A program made the position numbers and the translations under genes. Below, piece by piece: positions 60,912-64,000 of a stretch of 64,000 nt of DNA. Every line of letters begins with the position of its first letter. Position 1 is the stretch's first letter. The notes under the pieces were generated by a model. That model was not told where the DNA came from. It made no database searches and was given only the letters and a program-made list of their open reading frames with translations. Source of the stretch: Hemibagrus wyckioides. Lineage: Eukaryota; Chordata; Actinopteri; Siluriformes; Bagridae. Location of the stretch: NCBI RefSeq assembly GCF_019097595.1, contig NC_080715.1:22919573-22983572 (forward strand), written 5' to 3'.

Positions 60912-62001
60912 CACTCACCAGACACTTTATTAGGAACACCTGTAGATCTACTCATTCATGCAACTTTCTAATCAGCCGGGAGTGTGGCAGGAGTGCAATT
61001 TTAGAAAATTGTGATCTCAGTGATTTTTGATTGTGTCATGATTGTTGGTGCCAGATGGCCTGGTTTGAGTATTTCTGTTTGAGTATAACTGCTGATCTCC
61101 TGGGTTTTTTAACACACAACAGACACTAGAGTTTACTCAGAATGGTGCAATAAAGAAAAAAACAGCCAGCCAGCAACAGTTCCATGGACAGAAACACACT
61201 GTTGAGGAGAAGGATCAACTGAGACTGGCCAGGCTGGTTTAAGCTGGCTTAAAACGAAAGGCTACAGATAACCACTCTGGAGAATTGTGGTGAGCTGAAA
61301 AGCATCTCAGAATGCACATTACACTGAACCTTCAGGTGGATGAGCTACAACAGCAGAAGACGTCTGTTTCTGTCAGCCAAGAACAGAAAACCGAGGTTGC
61401 AGTGGACACAGACTCACCAAAACTGGACAATTGAAGACTGGAAAAAACGTAGCCTGGCTCCCGATTTCTTCCGACGCATACAGATGGTGGGGACAGAATT
61501 TGGCACTAACAGCATGAATCCACTGATTCAGCCTGCCTTATGGCTGGTGGAGTCGGTGTAATGTTGTGGGGAATGTTTTCTTGGGCCTGTTAATACCAAT
61601 CAATTATCATTTGAATTTAACAGACCGTTTTTAGAGTATTGTTGCTGACCATGTGCCTCCTTTCTCGACCACAATTTACTATCTTATAATGGCTACTTCC
61701 AGCATGGTAATGCACAATAATGTCACAAAACAATAGTCAACTTACGCAAGAGGTTCCAAGCACGTGACCATGAGTTAAGTGTTCTTCACAGTCACTGGAT
61801 CTGAATCTAGTCGAAAACCTTTGGGATCTGGTAGGACAGGAGTTTCACAACAATAAGAGGAACCTGAAAAGTCTGCAGGAACTGCGTGATGCAGTCACGT
61901 TAACGTTTAGCAGAATCTCAAAGGAATGATTTCAACATCTTGTGGAGTCCATGCCCTACCCACTATTAGGACAGTGTTCCCAATAAAGCACTCAGTGAGT
62001 G
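60912..62001 (+). mobile_element. Old Tc1-like element, about 1090 bp, degenerate
   Basis: The left end begins CACTCACCAGACACTTTATT and the right end is the complement of CACTCACTGAGTGCTTTATT. The 28-bp arms match at 21 positions. TA flanks are at 60910-60911 and 62002-62003. The interior contains KNRKPRLQWTQTHQNWTIED, a typical Tc1 segment before the first catalytic aspartate, then frameshifted pieces including DGYFQHGNAQ near the second aspartate. No intact frame remains. Confidence 0.8.
61340..61920 (+). pseudogene. Frameshifted Tc1-like transposase of the 60912-62001 element
   Basis: A frame starting MSYNSRRRLFLSAKNRKPRL runs through LQWTQTHQNWTIEDWKK and then loses the normal SDES motif through a frameshift (APDFFRRIQMVG). 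Downstream pieces in other frames (CFLGPVNTNQ, GYFQHGNAQ, RKRFQARDHELSVLHS) correspond in order to the rest of a Tc1 transposase. The missing or altered catalytic residues make it inactive. Confidence 0.7.
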
Positions 62002-62003
62002 TA

Positions 62004-63025
62004 CATTCCTAAAATACAGGCACACAGATGTAGCAAAGTTGCTCAGAAAAATTAGCACTGATACAACTGCGATGTCTACAGCGCACAACTGTGTTGATAC
62101 AGTATTTGTTTTAGCCTTTGTATGTGAAAACTACCTGTTAAAATGTACACACCCTTCATAAGCACTAATTTTGAGATTACTTTTAGGAACGGAATGATAA
62201 TTTGATGACAGGTTTCTCTAGTAAAACATTTGTTATTCTCAAAATGTTCCGAAATGTAACAGTACAATGTTTTTCCAAGAAGACTTTCATTAAATGTATG
62301 CAGAATACAAAATGACTTGCAGTTCATATGCTGCTAATGGTATGTATATTAGTAGTAGTAGTAGTAGATTTTATTTTTTATTTTTTTTATCCTGTGATCA
62401 AAATGCACAGCTGAGAGAAACTGTTTCAGAGCTCTTGTGTGTGTGTGTATAATCATAACAGATGTATGTAAGTATTTTTATCTACCAAAACCTGGATTAT
62501 TTGCTCACTTCACCACACCTGGGTAAGCAAGAACAGATCCTGGTTTCACTGAATTAAACCTGAATAGATAATATTTCCTCAGACAGAGGATGAAGATGCC
62601 ACATCTCCCAGGTTTTTTTGTGCTCTAGGAGATACTGTCCAGTGGGGGGCAGGAAAGAGATCAGGATTCTTCCTGGTCTTTTTGTTCCAGCACAAAAAAA
62701 CAAACTAGATTTTGACAAACCTAAGGAAATTCTTTCGTTTTGCTTCATGATCTGTAAAAAAAAATTCAACACTTTGTAAGAAGAAACCTATTTAACAGAT
62801 GCACTGTATTGCTATTGAATGAGAACTTTCCGTGAAATGCAAATAGAAACTATTCAGAGAGTGTACAGTTAAGACTATTCCTGGATTATTTAACAGTTGT
62901 TCTATATCAGATTAAATCCAGTACATAATCAGATGTTACAGATATTTTTAATGCAAAGGTATTTGTGTGTATTTTGGTGTTGACAAGTTACTGAGATTTA
63001 AACAGATTCTCTCACGACATCATTA

Positions 63026-63063
<38 letters not shown>

Positions 63064-64000
63064 AGAAGTAAGCACATAGCAGAAGTATATCTAATGAAAA
63101 CAACATATGAAAGTCTGAATGTTCACACCACATTAAAGCTATGTAAGTATATCACACTAAAGTAAAAGAGAGCATGAATGTAAAAGGAGACCCTCCTCAA
63201 CCCTGTCACACTTAACCCTGAGTCACAATGCTATCTGATAAGCCAAACCTGTGTATTGTTGGAGCTGATATACAGACAGAAAAAGAAGTGCTGAGAAGTA
63301 GAGTAGACGAGAAAACCAGCATGAAATATATCTTTTTCTGAGAAACAACAAACCATGACAGGAAACAGTCCAAACCATCCTAATCTGTGGCCTGACACAC
63401 ACAAACACACACCCTAGCGCACCTCTCAGTTTCAGCCACAGGAACATCTGCCACTCTTCATCCACCCATCACCTGTTTCTCAGGACCTTGAGCTCCTATA
63501 AATTGCACCTCTTCAGAGATGTTGATGCAGCCAGTTACTGTTTGAGCAGCTTGTCTATTTCCTGGAAAGGAAGGACAGTTTGTTTAAGCTGTTGGGTTTC
63601 TCAGACTATTAAAGTACAGGGCTTAGGTTGGCTTCTCTCTTCGCCTGTTACTCCACAAAAACCTCACATCAGACTCCAATGTCCTGTAATTTAAGCATTG
63701 CGCTGCAGGCTATGATCACCATCTTATGGGATCATTTCAGAGTGTGGCGTACAACTAAAAACATGACCTGCCTTTCCTGTGACTTTACTGGATACAAACT
63801 CTTCCCTCATTTGTCTTGTCTCTGACATCTCGGATTTGGGATCGATTTGGGATGAGAAATCGTTCAGCATTTGGCTACGCTAAGCACAGACATAGCTCAT
63901 AATTGAACATGTCTGCAGCTGGAGAGACTGCAGACAACATTCTGAAGTTTTAGATTAGTTTACTGCCTTTGATCGTAGTTTGCATCTACAGGCCACATGC
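62004..64000. other. Right-end segment, no gene recognised
   Basis: It contains an AGT repeat near 62350, the CT tract at 63031-63061 and otherwise unremarkable sequence. Open frames of 60-80 codons lack recognisable motifs. Confidence 0.55.
63031..63061. repeat. (CT)n microsatellite
   Basis: A pure CT tract of about 31 bases in the right intergenic segment, with no gene recognised next to it. Confidence 0.95.

Noticed and set aside
1..64000. CRISPR arrays, bacterial operons or ribosome-binding sites
   Set aside because: The window is vertebrate genomic DNA with spliced genes; no regularly spaced direct repeats with unique spacers were found.

Overview
This looks like a teleost fish nuclear genome window. 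Two vertebrate multi-exon genes with GT-AG introns sit in AT-rich DNA, among several families of fish-type Tc1/mariner transposons, a tRNA-derived SINE, retrotransposon 3' tails and many long dinucleotide repeats. The density of Tc1 elements would fit a catfish or another ostariophysan, but the species cannot be fixed from the sequence alone.

Layout. 1-28980 is gene-poor. It holds a large imperfect inverted repeat (2476-2987) inside a pair of direct repeats (1160-1241 and 3712-3793), a SINE (about 4420-4560), two inverted relics of one Tc1 family (4590-5215 and 5678-6010), a nearly intact DD36E Tc1 element (8758-10022), a DD34E Tc1 copy (16111-17358), a 36-unit pentanucleotide repeat leading into a retrotransposon tail (25380-25978), a 74-bp (TA)n tract, and a further transposase relic. 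28989-39211 (minus strand) is wdr3, complete in 26 coding exons (939 codons plus stop). About 39217-40446 is a shared head-to-head promoter region with two CACGTG boxes and an ETS site. 40.3-58.2 kb (plus strand) is gdap2: a non-coding first exon and 13 coding exons (495 codons plus stop), with a second, almost identical DD34E element in its second intron. 58234-64000 is intergenic apart from an old Tc1-like element at 60912-62001.

How the genes relate. WDR3 (yeast Utp12/Dip2) is a nucleolar scaffold of the UTP-B part of the small-subunit processome. GDAP2 is a macrodomain plus CRAL-TRIO protein. They share no known pathway, but the divergent pair is conserved in vertebrates, so the intergenic segment is probably a bidirectional promoter. 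The most unusual coding observation is the gdap2 end: a TGA falls inside the stretch matching the conserved C-terminal tail, and recognisable tail residues continue in frame beyond it. No previously undescribed system was identified with confidence. The best candidates for something new are the gdap2 terminus and the inverted-repeat structure near 2.5 kb.
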